Of a stretch of DNA of 13,020 bases, positions 1-7,961 are shown in pieces. This DNA comes from Ekhidna sp. (GTDB lineage: Bacteria > Bacteroidota > Bacteroidia > Cytophagales > Cyclobacteriaceae): the NCBI GenBank assembly GCA_013214445.1, contig JABSPG010000057.1:1-13020 (forward strand). Direction: 5' to 3'. The position numbers and the translations under genes were made by a program. The notes below the pieces were generated by a model, which saw nothing but the letters and a program-made list of their open reading frames with translations, was not told the origin of the DNA and ran no database searches. The first letter of the stretch is position 1. Each line of letters starts with the position of its first letter.

Positions 1-1701
1 TATCCTAACCTAGCAAATTACCCTAATGGTCAAACCACAGAGGCCGTTTCGTTCCTTAAAGTTAATCGGGACAGTTTTTCTTGGTCCGAATTCACTCGCC
101 CTGCTAATGAAGACCTGATTATATACGAATTGCTAATAAGAGATTTTACCGAAGAACGCACGTATAATGCTGTCACCGAAAGGCTTGACTACCTAGCCGA
201 TCTGGGGGTGAATGCGATAGAGTTGATGCCCATTCAGGAGTTTGAAGGAAACTTAAGTTGGGGATACAATCCGGCGTTCATGCTTGCCGTGGATAAATAC
301 TATGGTACAGAACTAGATCTAAAAACACTTATTGATGAGTGTCACAAACGAGGAATGGCAGTCATCCTGGACATAGTACTGAACCATCAATTTGGACGAA
401 ATACACTTGCAAGGTTATATAATGAAGGCACTTACGGACCTCCAACCTCAGACAACCCTTGGTTCAATACCACTCCAAAGCATGACTTCAATGTTGGCTA
501 TGATATGAATCATGAGAGTCAATACACCAAAGACTATACAGATCGGGTAGTTACCTACTGGCTAGAGGAATACAATGTGGATGGTTATCGTTTTGATTTA
601 TCTAAAGGATTTACACAGAAGAACTCCTTAGGGAACGTTGGCCTCTGGGGTAATTATGATGCAAGTAGAGTAGCACTTTGGAAGCGCATTGCCGATGTTA
701 TCTGGGAGCAAGACCCAACTGCTTACATCATCTTGGAGCATTTCGCAGATAACAGTGAGGAAAAAGAGCTGGCTTCATACGGAATGATGCTGTGGGGGAA
801 TATGAATCGCGCATATATCAATGCTGCAAGAGGAAGTTCTACCTCCCTGGGTCAGACGTACCATGAAAACCGAGGGTGGGACGAAGCACACCTTATCTCG
901 TACATGGAAAGTCATGACGAGGAAAGGCAGATGTGGGAATTGCAAAAGAGTAGAAATACCTTCGAAGCATTAGAGAGAGCCAAATTGGCAACTGCTTTTT
1001 TCTTGACGGTTCCAGGTCCTAAGATGTTATGGCAGTTTGGAGAATTTGGATATGACGAAGAACTTAATAATGATCGCTTAGGAGTGAAACCGACTAGATG
1101 GGAATACCTAGAAGACCCAAAAAGAAGGCAGCTTTTTGACGTGTACAAGTCATTGATCAATCTGAGGACAAAGACCAATTACATATCAAAAGACTACTTT
1201 TCTTGGAGCAGTGCCGGAAAAGTAAAGACCATCAATATCGAACATCCCGAGGTTGAAATTTATGCGATTGGAAACTTCGGAGAAGATCCAGAAACCACTG
1301 AACACAAGTTTTCAAAAAGCGGCACCTGGTATAACTACTTCACCGGGGAGCCTGTAGAAGTTAGTGAACCAAATATTGAAATCACTCTTCAAGCTGGAGC
1401 TTGGTACATTTTCACCTCTGAGCAGATTGATAATTACATAGATGACCAGCAAGTGCTCAATGTGGAGGACCTTACAAAAGATCAAGTCTACCTCTACCCT
1501 AACCCGACTGCTGACATTGTGAAGGTAGGGGTAGCAAATTATTCCAAATTTGAGGTCTTTGACCTTTCAGGCAGGAAAGTCAAGGAAGGAAAAATTACTC
1601 CTTCGCTTGAAATAAATCTTAGCTCCCTAACACGAGGAGTTTATCAGATAATACTATCTAATCATAGTGAAAATATCAGGCGTCAGATCGTCGTGGAGTA
1701 A
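1..1701 (+). CDS. GH13 alpha-amylase with T9SS sorting domain, 5'-truncated
   Basis: A glycoside hydrolase family 13 enzyme, predicted to cleave alpha-1,4-glucan outside the cell. The reading frame is open from base 1 (566 residues to the TAA), so the true start lies upstream of the window. A TTG at 130 is internal and should not be taken as the start. Residues 1-40 look like the end of an N-terminal E-set/CBM48-like domain, followed by the barrel opening 'LIIYELLIRDF'. All four GH13 motifs are present: DIVLNH (region I), GYRFD with nucleophile D199, ILEHF with acid/base E246, and ESHDEE with D306. Residues about 496-566 form a typical type A type IX secretion sorting domain, beginning YLYPNP, with a central VFDLSGRKV and ending in basic and hydrophobic residues. 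Secretion through T9SS is therefore inferred, giving a surface-bound or released enzyme. It stands in for the SusG lipoprotein amylase of the Bacteroides sus locus. The GH13 subfamily was not determined. Confidence 0.93.
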   Translation, partial: YPNLANYPNGQTTEAVSFLKVNRDSFSWSEFTRPANEDLIIYELLIRDFTEERTYNAVTERLDYLADLGVNAIELMPIQEFEGNLSWGYNPAFMLAVDKYYGTELDLKTLIDECHKRGMAVILDIVLNHQFGRNTLARLYNEGTYGPPTSDNPWFNTTPKHDFNVGYDMNHESQYTKDYTDRVVTYWLEEYNVDGYRFDLSKGFTQKNSLGNVGLWGNYDASRVALWKRIADVIWEQDPTAYIILEHFADNSEEKELASYGMMLWGNMNRAYINAARGSSTSLGQTYHENRGWDEAHLISYMESHDEERQMWELQKSRNTFEALERAKLATAFFLTVPGPKMLWQFGEFGYDEELNNDRLGVKPTRWEYLEDPKRRQLFDVYKSLINLRTKTNYISKDYFSWSSAGKVKTINIEHPEVEIYAIGNFGEDPETTEHKFSKSGTWYNYFTGEPVEVSEPNIEITLQAGAWYIFTSEQIDNYIDDQQVLNVEDLTKDQVYLYPNPTADIVKVGVANYSKFEVFDLSGRKVKEGKITPSLEINLSSLTRGVYQIILSNHSENIRRQIVVE

Positions 1702-1709
1702 TCTAACAG

Positions 1710-1725
1710 TCGGAAACGTTTTCGA
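1710..1725. promoter_or_regulatory. LacI/PurR-type operator-like palindrome, upstream copy
   Basis: TCGGAAACGTTTTCGA is an imperfect palindrome in which 14 of 16 positions are symmetric around a central CG. It closely resembles known LacI/PurR-family boxes, which share an AAACGTTT core. It lies between the amylase stop codon and the terminator stem, which begins at its last base. Thirteen of 16 bases match the second copy at 1768-1783, with centres 58 bp apart. Function as an operator is inferred, and no LacI gene is in the window. Confidence 0.5.
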
Positions 1726-1757
1726 ATGCCTTCACACCAAGTGAGGGCATTTTTTTA
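1725..1757 (+). terminator. Intrinsic terminator after the amylase gene
   Basis: A stem of 9 bp (TGCCTTCAC with GTGAGGGCA, one G-U pair, 5-nt loop), extendable by two A-T pairs, is followed by a run of seven T (1750-1756). It starts 24 nt after the amylase stop. It should separate amylase transcription from the susC operon. Confidence 0.85.
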
Positions 1758-1768
1758 TCATTATAATT

Positions 1769-1782
1769 CGCAAACGTTTGCG
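1769..1782. promoter_or_regulatory. LacI/PurR-type operator, perfect 14-bp palindrome
   Basis: CGCAAACGTTTGCG is a perfect inverted repeat around a central CG and is nearly identical to the classical PurR/LacI-family consensus. It lies about 140 bp upstream of the susC start and just after the amylase terminator, so it most likely controls the susC promoter. LacI-family regulators control maltodextrin loci in many non-Bacteroides Bacteroidota. Here the regulator must be encoded elsewhere. It is not a terminator, because no T-run follows on either strand. Confidence 0.65.
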
Positions 1783-1922
1783 TAGAAAAAAGCGCTAAAA
1801 AGCCCTGAAAATCATGGTTTTACGTTACGAAATTGGTAAAATTGATGTGAGAAAATATCAACAAATTAGGAATTTGTCAGTGAGGACAAATAATCATTGA
1901 TAATAACAGAACATCTATTCGA
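1783..1922 (+). promoter_or_regulatory. A/T-rich leader and promoter region of susC
   Basis: This stretch between the operator and the susC ATG must hold the promoter and the untranslated leader. I could not find a convincing Bacteroidota promoter (TTG at -33 with TAnnTTTG at -7). The nearest matches have wrong spacing or missing bases. A 17-bp inverted repeat with perfect 7-bp arms and an AGG loop is present at 1861-1877. No Shine-Dalgarno sequence precedes the ATG; the start context is A/T-rich, as usual in this phylum. Confidence 0.4.
1861..1877. repeat. Short inverted repeat in the susC leader
   Basis: ACAAATT-AGG-AATTTGT has perfect 7-bp arms around a 3-nt spacer and lies about 45 nt before the susC start codon. 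It could be an operator for a second regulator or a weak RNA hairpin. Chance occurrence in A/T-rich DNA is quite possible. Confidence 0.35.
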
Positions 1923-4900
1923 ATGAACAAACTAAATCATCCAATTTGGTTGCAAAGGTTTTTAACTATAGCCCTATTAATTGGTGCATTTGCAGCGAAC
2001 GGCCAAGACAAAACAGTAACAGGGACTGTATCAGATGCCCAAGATGGTATCACCCTTCCAGGTGTTACAGTTGTGGTAAAGGGAACAACCAATGGTGTTG
2101 CCACGGACATTGATGGTAATTACTCCATTGAGGTTCCTGAAGATGCAATTTTGGTGTTTTCATTCATAGGATATCAATCACAAGAACTAGCAGTTGGAGC
2201 TCGATCAGTTATTGATGTACAACTTGGTACGGACATTCAAGAACTTTCTGAAGTCGTAATTATCGGATACGGACAGGTAGAAAAAGGGGATGTAACCGGA
2301 GTTGTAAACAAGATTGATGAGAAACAATTCAACAAAGGTATGATTGTATCTCCGGAAAGACTGATTGCGGGAAAAGTAGCTGGGGTCCAAATTACCCCAA
2401 ATAGTGGGGAGCCCGGCGGTGGAACAACAATCAGAATCAGGGGTGGAGCCAGTCTAGGTGGAGGTAGTGATCCTCTATACGTTGTTGATGGGGTAGTATT
2501 ACCTCAAGGTGGGAATAATGTATCAGGAACAAGAAACCCTCTCAGTTTTATCAATCCATCTGATATTGCTGATATTACCATCCTAAAGGATGCTTCAGCA
2601 GCTGCCATCTATGGTTCTCAAGGAGCAAGTGGGGTAATCATAATCACTACTAAGGGAGGAACATCAGGAAAACCTCAGTTCACCTATGATGGATCATTTT
2701 CTGTATCAAGCATTAGGGGTCAAGTTGACATGTTGAGCACACCTGAATTCATCTTCACCGTTGATAGACAAGCGCCGCAAAATTTGGATGACTTGGGAGT
2801 AGATGGTGTATTATCAGATACCAATTGGTTTGATGAAATCACACAAACTGCCGTGGGACAAAATCATAATATCTCGTCTTCTTTCGGTATCGGCGACAAT
2901 ACCAAAAGCCGGGTCTCATTAAATTATCAAAACTTAGATGGAGTATTAAAAACATCGAACACTGAGCGAATTGCAGGATCGATTAGTCTAGATCATGAGG
3001 CACTTAATGGAGATCTAAAGATCAATTGGAATTCCAAACACTCACTCATAAACAATCGTTTTGCTGAAAATGCCGTTGGAGGAGCTTTGATTTTTGCTCC
3101 CACACAGCCAATACGCGATACAGATTCTACCTATTTTGAGTGGAATAATACCCTTGCTCCGTTGAACCCGGTATCTCAAGTAGATCGAAGAAAGAATATT
3201 GGTAGAACTATTAGAAATCTCTATTCACTGAAGCTAGAATATGCTCTACCATTTGTAGAAGGACTGAGTGCTACAGTCATAGGTAGCTTCGACAAATCAT
3301 CCGGTGTAAGTCAGGATATCACCTTAGTAGGTGATAGACCAGGCGATTTAGGAGGTTTCAATTTTAATGAAGATGAGCTTCTAAGGAGGAATATCGAAGG
3401 ATATTTTACCTATACCAAAAATATAGGTGACATAGATATTGACTTTACAGCAGGATACTCTTACTATGATAATCAGTTTACAGTAAACAGGAGATTAAGA
3501 AAAATCGAAGACATTTCACTAGACTCATTGAGCATTCCAGACCCACTTGAGTACTTGACCGACGGACAGTTAGAACAGAATGCAGGTCTTTTGGAGTCTC
3601 CACTTATTTTTGATGAAAACAACTCTAGATTGATTTCATTCTACGGAAGAACAAATTTTAAATACAAAGATAAATACCTACTTACGGCGACATTAAGAAG
3701 AGATGGAACTTCTCGTATCAGCCAAACTGGGGAACCATGGAAAATCTTCCCGTCTGTGGCTCTTGGATGGAGAGTCATTGATGAGCCTTTTATGCAAAAT
3801 CAAAAGGTAGTGAGCAACTTAAAGCTAAGACTAGGATACGGAGAGTCTGGAAATCCAAACAATATCGGAGATTTTGATAACGTATTCTTCTACTCCGGTG
3901 GAGATGATCGCGTTCAATACATATTTGGGAACGATACCATAAACACTGTTAGACCTAATGCAGTGGATACTAATTTGGGTTGGGAAACGACCAATACAAC
4001 AAACCTTGGGGTAGATTTTGGATTTTTTGATGGTCGATTAAGTGGTTCCATTGATGCTTATAATACCGTGACATCTAACCTACTACTGGATATCATATTC
4101 CCTATAGGATCCATTCCTGGTGATAGAGCAGTCACGAATGTTGCATCCTTTGAAAGTAGAGGTTTAGAATTACAGTTAAACTCTATAATTGTTGACAAAA
4201 GTGATCTTCGGATTGATGTGAATTTCAATGCTGCTTACAACACCAACGAAATAACCAAGCTGAATAGAAGCAATGATCCAAACGATCCGGGCATAAGAAG
4301 AAGTGGAATATCTGGCGATGTAGGAAGGACAATTCAAGTGTGGAGAGTTGGTGAAAACAATACCTCTTTCTTCACTTATCAGCACCAGAGAGATGCAAAT
4401 GGTAACCCACTGCCTGACAGAACAGATCATAATGGAGATGGACTTCAAAATGATTTGGATATCTATGTAGATCAGAATGGTGATGGACAAATCAATGAAA
4501 ACGACCTGATCGTAAATCAACAAGCCGCTCCGGATTGGATATATGGATTAACTTCTAATGTTCAGTTCAAAAAATTTGACTTAGCAATGACCTGGAGAGG
4601 CGCGATTGGAAATTACAACTACAACAATACGTTCTCTCAGTTTGGAAATTTTGAAGGTGTCAATCAACCCGGATTTGCAAATAATATTCACAGATCGGCA
4701 TACAGAACGGACTTTACAGATCGTCAGCTATTATCGGATGCCTACCTTCAAAGTGCGTCTTTTCTTCGCCTAGATAATATTACGGTAGGCTATAGCTTCA
4801 GTTCTTTAGGTGAAAAACTAAATGGACGTGTATATGTGACCGGAACAAATCTTCTTACACTAACTTCATACGATGGTTTAGATCCTGAAGCTGGTGGACA

Positions 4901-4970
4901 AGGTGGAATCGATAATAACCCCTACCCTATTGCTCAAATGTATGTTGTTGGATTAAATCTTAATTTTTAA
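1923..4970 (+). CDS. susC: SusC/RagA-type TonB-dependent outer membrane transporter
   Basis: An outer membrane importer that, with its SusD partner, takes up glycan oligomers using TonB energy. From neighbouring GH13 enzymes, the substrate is inferred to be malto-oligosaccharides. The 1015-residue length is normal. A signal peptide ends near residue 27 (AANG-Q). Residues about 31-102 are the carboxypeptidase-regulatory-like beta domain typical of SusC. A TonB-box-like EVVIIGYG lies at 110-117, and the plug follows (about 120-245) with IRIRGG, PLYVVDG and the ASAAAIYGSQGASGVI signature. The rest is the 22-strand barrel, ending in LNLNF as expected for BAM recognition. There is no N-terminal STN domain, so regulation by an anti-sigma factor is unlikely, which fits LacI-type control. 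Two Ca-binding-like Asp/Asn/Gly loops occur at residues 835-846 and 850-861. The downstream susD starts only 3 nt after the stop. Confidence 0.96.
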   Translation: MNKLNHPIWLQRFLTIALLIGAFAANGQDKTVTGTVSDAQDGITLPGVTVVVKGTTNGVATDIDGNYSIEVPEDAILVFSFIGYQSQELAVGARSVIDVQLGTDIQELSEVVIIGYGQVEKGDVTGVVNKIDEKQFNKGMIVSPERLIAGKVAGVQITPNSGEPGGGTTIRIRGGASLGGGSDPLYVVDGVVLPQGGNNVSGTRNPLSFINPSDIADITILKDASAAAIYGSQGASGVIIITTKGGTSGKPQFTYDGSFSVSSIRGQVDMLSTPEFIFTVDRQAPQNLDDLGVDGVLSDTNWFDEITQTAVGQNHNISSSFGIGDNTKSRVSLNYQNLDGVLKTSNTERIAGSISLDHEALNGDLKINWNSKHSLINNRFAENAVGGALIFAPTQPIRDTDSTYFEWNNTLAPLNPVSQVDRRKNIGRTIRNLYSLKLEYALPFVEGLSATVIGSFDKSSGVSQDITLVGDRPGDLGGFNFNEDELLRRNIEGYFTYTKNIGDIDIDFTAGYSYYDNQFTVNRRLRKIEDISLDSLSIPDPLEYLTDGQLEQNAGLLESPLIFDENNSRLISFYGRTNFKYKDKYLLTATLRRDGTSRISQTGEPWKIFPSVALGWRVIDEPFMQNQKVVSNLKLRLGYGESGNPNNIGDFDNVFFYSGGDDRVQYIFGNDTINTVRPNAVDTNLGWETTNTTNLGVDFGFFDGRLSGSIDAYNTVTSNLLLDIIFPIGSIPGDRAVTNVASFESRGLELQLNSIIVDKSDLRIDVNFNAAYNTNEITKLNRSNDPNDPGIRRSGISGDVGRTIQVWRVGENNTSFFTYQHQRDANGNPLPDRTDHNGDGLQNDLDIYVDQNGDGQINENDLIVNQQAAPDWIYGLTSNVQFKKFDLAMTWRGAIGNYNYNNTFSQFGNFEGVNQPGFANNIHRSAYRTDFTDRQLLSDAYLQSASFLRLDNITVGYSFSSLGEKLNGRVYVTGTNLLTLTSYDGLDPEAGGQGGIDNNPYPIAQMYVVGLNLNF

Positions 4971-4973
4971 GGC

Positions 4974-6998
4974 ATGAAAAAACTTGTATTCATATTAACA
5001 ATATTGTTTCTAGGTGCTTGTACCGATTTAGAAGTAGATGCTCCTTCTTTTGGAGATGATGAAGCCTCAACCTTCAGTACTTTCGAAGGTTATCAATCAT
5101 ACATAGCAAAAGTTTACGCATCATTGACTCTTACTGGGCAGCAAGGGGCTGCAGGTCAAGCAGATCTTAGTGTAATCAATGATGAAGGTTTCTCAAGTTA
5201 CCTAAGGGTATGGTGGAAAGCACAAGAGTTGACCACAGATGAGGCGATCATCGCTTGGGCAGATGCTGGAATCAGGGATCTTCATAACCATTCTTGGAGT
5301 TCCGACAACCAGTTCGTTCGCGTATTCTATTATCGCATTTTTTATACCATTTCATTAGCAAACGACTTTATTAGGGTTGCTAGTAATCTACCGGCGGGCT
5401 TAACAAATGAAGAAACCGAAGAAATAAACAGATTCATTGCTGAAGCAAGATATATTAGGGCTTTTGCGTATTGGCATGCGCTAGACCACTTCAGAAATGT
5501 GGTGTTAGTCACTTCTGTATCTTCCAACCTTCCGACTCAGGAATCTCCCGAAACCGTATTCAATTTTATTGAGTCAGAGCTGAATGAAATAGAGAACAGC
5601 CTTTACCCTGCCGGTCAAGGAAATCACCCTTATGGTCGACTAGATCAAGGAGCGGTATGGATGCTTAAAGCAAAATTGTTCCTAAATGCAGAGATATACA
5701 TTGGAACTCCTCGATTTACCGATGCAGCAGACGAAGCGAACAAGGTGATTAATTCTGGTGTATATCAAATTCATGAAAACTATGGTGAGTTGTTCATGGG
5801 TGATAATGACTTACGAACAAATGAAATAATCTGGCCGATTGTTCACGATGGTCTTGTATCCCAGACTTGGGGTGGAACAACTACCTTAGTTAGAGGCGGA
5901 ATAGGTGGAGCCATGATGGATGATTTGGATAACGGTGCTGAAATAGAAGATGAGGCAGTAGACAACTACGGAGTTCCGAGCGGATGGGGAGGTTATCGAT
6001 CAACTGGAGCTTTGGTTGAAAAGTTTGACCACCTCGTATTTGAAGATGATTTCTCTGCAGATAAATCTGCTTGGGTTCGACCTTCCAACGGGTCGTGGGA
6101 TTATGTATTTGATTCAGAAAGAGAAGATGGGTATGCAAACTACAGCCCCGTATCAGAAAACTATAGCAATGACGGGCTTAGAATACCACTAAACCTCATA
6201 GATAATCGGGAAGTACAGTTGACTTTCTCAGTGAATTTCAGGAATGGTGATGATGCGGTATCCGATCAAGACCGAAAGGTTTTGACAGGGTATGCAGCAG
6301 TGGGTACAAATGCTGGAGCAATTGACTCACTCCGATTCAATAGATCCGCAACCTTTAATTATAGATTCAACTCTTCAGGAGTAAATCAAATTAGGTTCTT
6401 TGGTATTGCTTCCAATGATTACACAGACATCCAACTGGACATTGTAAATGTAACTTATGTGTCTGGTATAGATCAACGATTGAAGATCTTCACAGAAGGA
6501 CAAACGTTTACAAACGAAAAAGTCGAAGACTTTGAAAACGGTTGGTCATACACTAAGTACAGTAATATTGAGTCAACTACCGGCAGCAGAGCTCCCGGAG
6601 TGGATCAAGTTGGCACAGATTATCCCGTATTTAGATTAGCTGAAGCTTACTTGATTTTGGCGGAAGCCGAATTAGAAGGAGGCGGCCTAAGCGGAACAAC
6701 ATTGGGTTACCTTAATGAGCTAAGGCAAAGAGCATATGGCGACAATAGCGGAAATGTAACTGCCGGAGATGTAACATTGGATTGGATTCTTGATGAAAGA
6801 GCTCGGGAGCTATACCTGGAAGCTACTAGAAGAACAGACCTTGTAAGACATGGTAAATTCACTGGTGGAGACTACATCTGGCCTTGGAAAGGTGGCGTCC
6901 CTGAAGGGATTTCTACTCCTTCTCACCTGGACATCTTCCCGATTCCAGCATCAGATTTGATTGCAAATCCTTTATTGGAGCAGAACGACGATTATTGA
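4974..6998 (+). CDS. susD: SusD/RagB-type surface glycan-binding lipoprotein with inserted domain
   Basis: The extracellular lid of the SusC-SusD pair, which binds the glycan and hands it to SusC. The lipobox LGAC places the lipidated cysteine at residue 16, followed by acidic residues (TDLE) compatible with surface export. Family features include EARYIRAFAYWHALDHF, AVWMLKAKLFLNAEIY, FRLAEAYLILAEAELEGG, RRTDLVRHGKF and the C-terminal LDIFPIPASDLIANP...QNDDY ending. At 674 residues it is longer than the usual 500-550. The excess is a block at residues about 356-499 between 'ALVEKFDHLV' and 'DQRLKIFTEGQ', which are close together in ordinary starch-type SusD proteins. That block starts DDFSADKSAW and is rich in alternating hydrophobic residues, suggesting a beta-sandwich. 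Removing it leaves about 530 residues. Translation is probably coupled to susC. Confidence 0.95.
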   Translation: MKKLVFILTILFLGACTDLEVDAPSFGDDEASTFSTFEGYQSYIAKVYASLTLTGQQGAAGQADLSVINDEGFSSYLRVWWKAQELTTDEAIIAWADAGIRDLHNHSWSSDNQFVRVFYYRIFYTISLANDFIRVASNLPAGLTNEETEEINRFIAEARYIRAFAYWHALDHFRNVVLVTSVSSNLPTQESPETVFNFIESELNEIENSLYPAGQGNHPYGRLDQGAVWMLKAKLFLNAEIYIGTPRFTDAADEANKVINSGVYQIHENYGELFMGDNDLRTNEIIWPIVHDGLVSQTWGGTTTLVRGGIGGAMMDDLDNGAEIEDEAVDNYGVPSGWGGYRSTGALVEKFDHLVFEDDFSADKSAWVRPSNGSWDYVFDSEREDGYANYSPVSENYSNDGLRIPLNLIDNREVQLTFSVNFRNGDDAVSDQDRKVLTGYAAVGTNAGAIDSLRFNRSATFNYRFNSSGVNQIRFFGIASNDYTDIQLDIVNVTYVSGIDQRLKIFTEGQTFTNEKVEDFENGWSYTKYSNIESTTGSRAPGVDQVGTDYPVFRLAEAYLILAEAELEGGGLSGTTLGYLNELRQRAYGDNSGNVTAGDVTLDWILDERARELYLEATRRTDLVRHGKFTGGDYIWPWKGGVPEGISTPSHLDIFPIPASDLIANPLLEQNDDY

Positions 6999-7017
6999 TT
7001 TTTGTATTTACGGTTTT

Positions 7018-7043
7018 AAAAGCGGCCCCTGGTCGCTTTTTTT
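7018..7043 (+). terminator. Strong intrinsic terminator or attenuator between susD and the esterase gene
   Basis: A 10-bp stem (AAAAGCGGCC with GGTCGCTTTT, one G-U pair, CCT loop) runs into seven T (7037-7043). It lies 20 nt after the susD stop and ends only 6 nt before the next ATG. No promoter can fit between it and the esterase gene. It therefore probably reduces downstream expression by partial termination, protects the susCD mRNA end, or both. Confidence 0.82.
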
Positions 7044-7049
7044 CTTGCT

Positions 7050-7961
7050 ATGAAGAACTATCACCCCCTATTCCTCTTGATACTGTTTCTGTCTGCTTGC
7101 GGGCAACCTAAGAAGCTTGCTTTCAATGAGTTTGAATTTCAAAGTGATTACATAGGAAATAGACAAATCACTGTTCTATTACCCCCTTCTTACAATGAAA
7201 AGGATGTAAGCTTTCCAGTCTTGTATATGCATGATGGGCAAATGTTATTCGATTCTACCACGACTTGGAATGGAAAGGAATGGGGTATTGATGAAACGCT
7301 TAATAGGTTATGGAGCGAAGATCAATTGCAAGAGATTATTGTGGTGGGAATAGATAACGGTGGAACTTCGCTTCGTCACCCTGAGTATTTTCCGCAAAAG
7401 CCATTTGAACAACTAAATTCAGAAATTCAAGACTCTTTGTACCAACTAAACAGAGTTTCCGGAAATGGACTATTTGCGGAAAAGATAAAATCCGACGACT
7501 ATCTGCGTTTCTTAGTTAGTGAGTTAAAACCTCATATTGACTCAACATTTCTCACAAAGACAGACCAAAAGAATACTTTTATAGCCGGTTCTAGTATGGG
7601 AGGCCTAATCTCCATGTATGCCATCTGTGAATATCCCAACGTTTTTGGAGGTGCTGCATGCCTTAGTACGCATTGGCCTGGAGTATTTAGTACTGAAGAT
7701 AACCCTGTACCAAACGAATTCTTTAAATACCTAGCAAGCAACTTACCAAACCCAGAAAACCATAAGCTTTACTTTGATCTTGGTACAGAGACACTTGATG
7801 CAATGTATCAAACTCTTCAACCAGTAGCAGATTCCATCATTCGGAATGGTGGATATGATGAGAATAACTTTTTATCTCTTTTGTTTGAAGGAGATGCCCA
7901 TGACGAAGTTGCATGGAACAACCGATTTAATATTCCCCTGACTTTTCTAATTGAAAAATGA
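7050..7961 (+). CDS. Esterase D-like alpha/beta-hydrolase lipoprotein
   Basis: A member of the putative esterase family (PF00756 type, including esterase D and feruloyl/enterochelin esterases). The lipobox LSAC puts the lipidated cysteine at residue 17. The following residues GQPKK are not acidic, so retention on the periplasmic side is more likely than surface export. The nucleophile elbow GSSMGG has S182. D250 (in GTETLDAMYQ) and H284 (in GDAHDE) fit the remaining triad positions. The hydrolase core includes VLLPPSY and PVLYMHDGQMLFD near the N-terminus. At 303 residues it is a normal single-domain enzyme. The substrate is unknown: its place inside an alpha-glucan locus suggests removal of acyl groups from glycans, but that is inference. 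The gene starts 6 nt after a terminator-like hairpin and overlaps the next gene by ATGA, implying coupled translation. Confidence 0.88.
   Translation: MKNYHPLFLLILFLSACGQPKKLAFNEFEFQSDYIGNRQITVLLPPSYNEKDVSFPVLYMHDGQMLFDSTTTWNGKEWGIDETLNRLWSEDQLQEIIVVGIDNGGTSLRHPEYFPQKPFEQLNSEIQDSLYQLNRVSGNGLFAEKIKSDDYLRFLVSELKPHIDSTFLTKTDQKNTFIAGSSMGGLISMYAICEYPNVFGGAACLSTHWPGVFSTEDNPVPNEFFKYLASNLPNPENHKLYFDLGTETLDAMYQTLQPVADSIIRNGGYDENNFLSLLFEGDAHDEVAWNNRFNIPLTFLIEK

Noticed and set aside
130..132. TTG as the start of the amylase gene
   Set aside because: The frame is open back to base 1, and the residues before the TTG (…DLIIYE) belong to the conserved barrel entry of this GH13 group, so the gene simply begins outside the window.
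1769..1790. Palindrome plus following A-run as a terminator
   Set aside because: The repeat has no proper loop, and on neither strand is it followed by a T-run; a protein-binding site explains it better.
1867..1876. TAGGAATTTG as a Bacteroidota -7 promoter element before susC
   Set aside because: The consensus is TAnnTTTG; here four bases separate TA from TTTG and no TTG lies at the right distance upstream.
4176..4523. 115-codon open frame on the minus strand inside susC
   Set aside because: It is antisense to conserved barrel-coding sequence and its product is isoleucine-rich and unlike any known protein.
6502..6509. AAACGTTT core inside susD, resembling the LacI-type operators
   Set aside because: Only the 8-bp core is symmetric, the flanks do not match the two upstream sites, and the bases encode conserved TEGQTF residues; likely coincidence.
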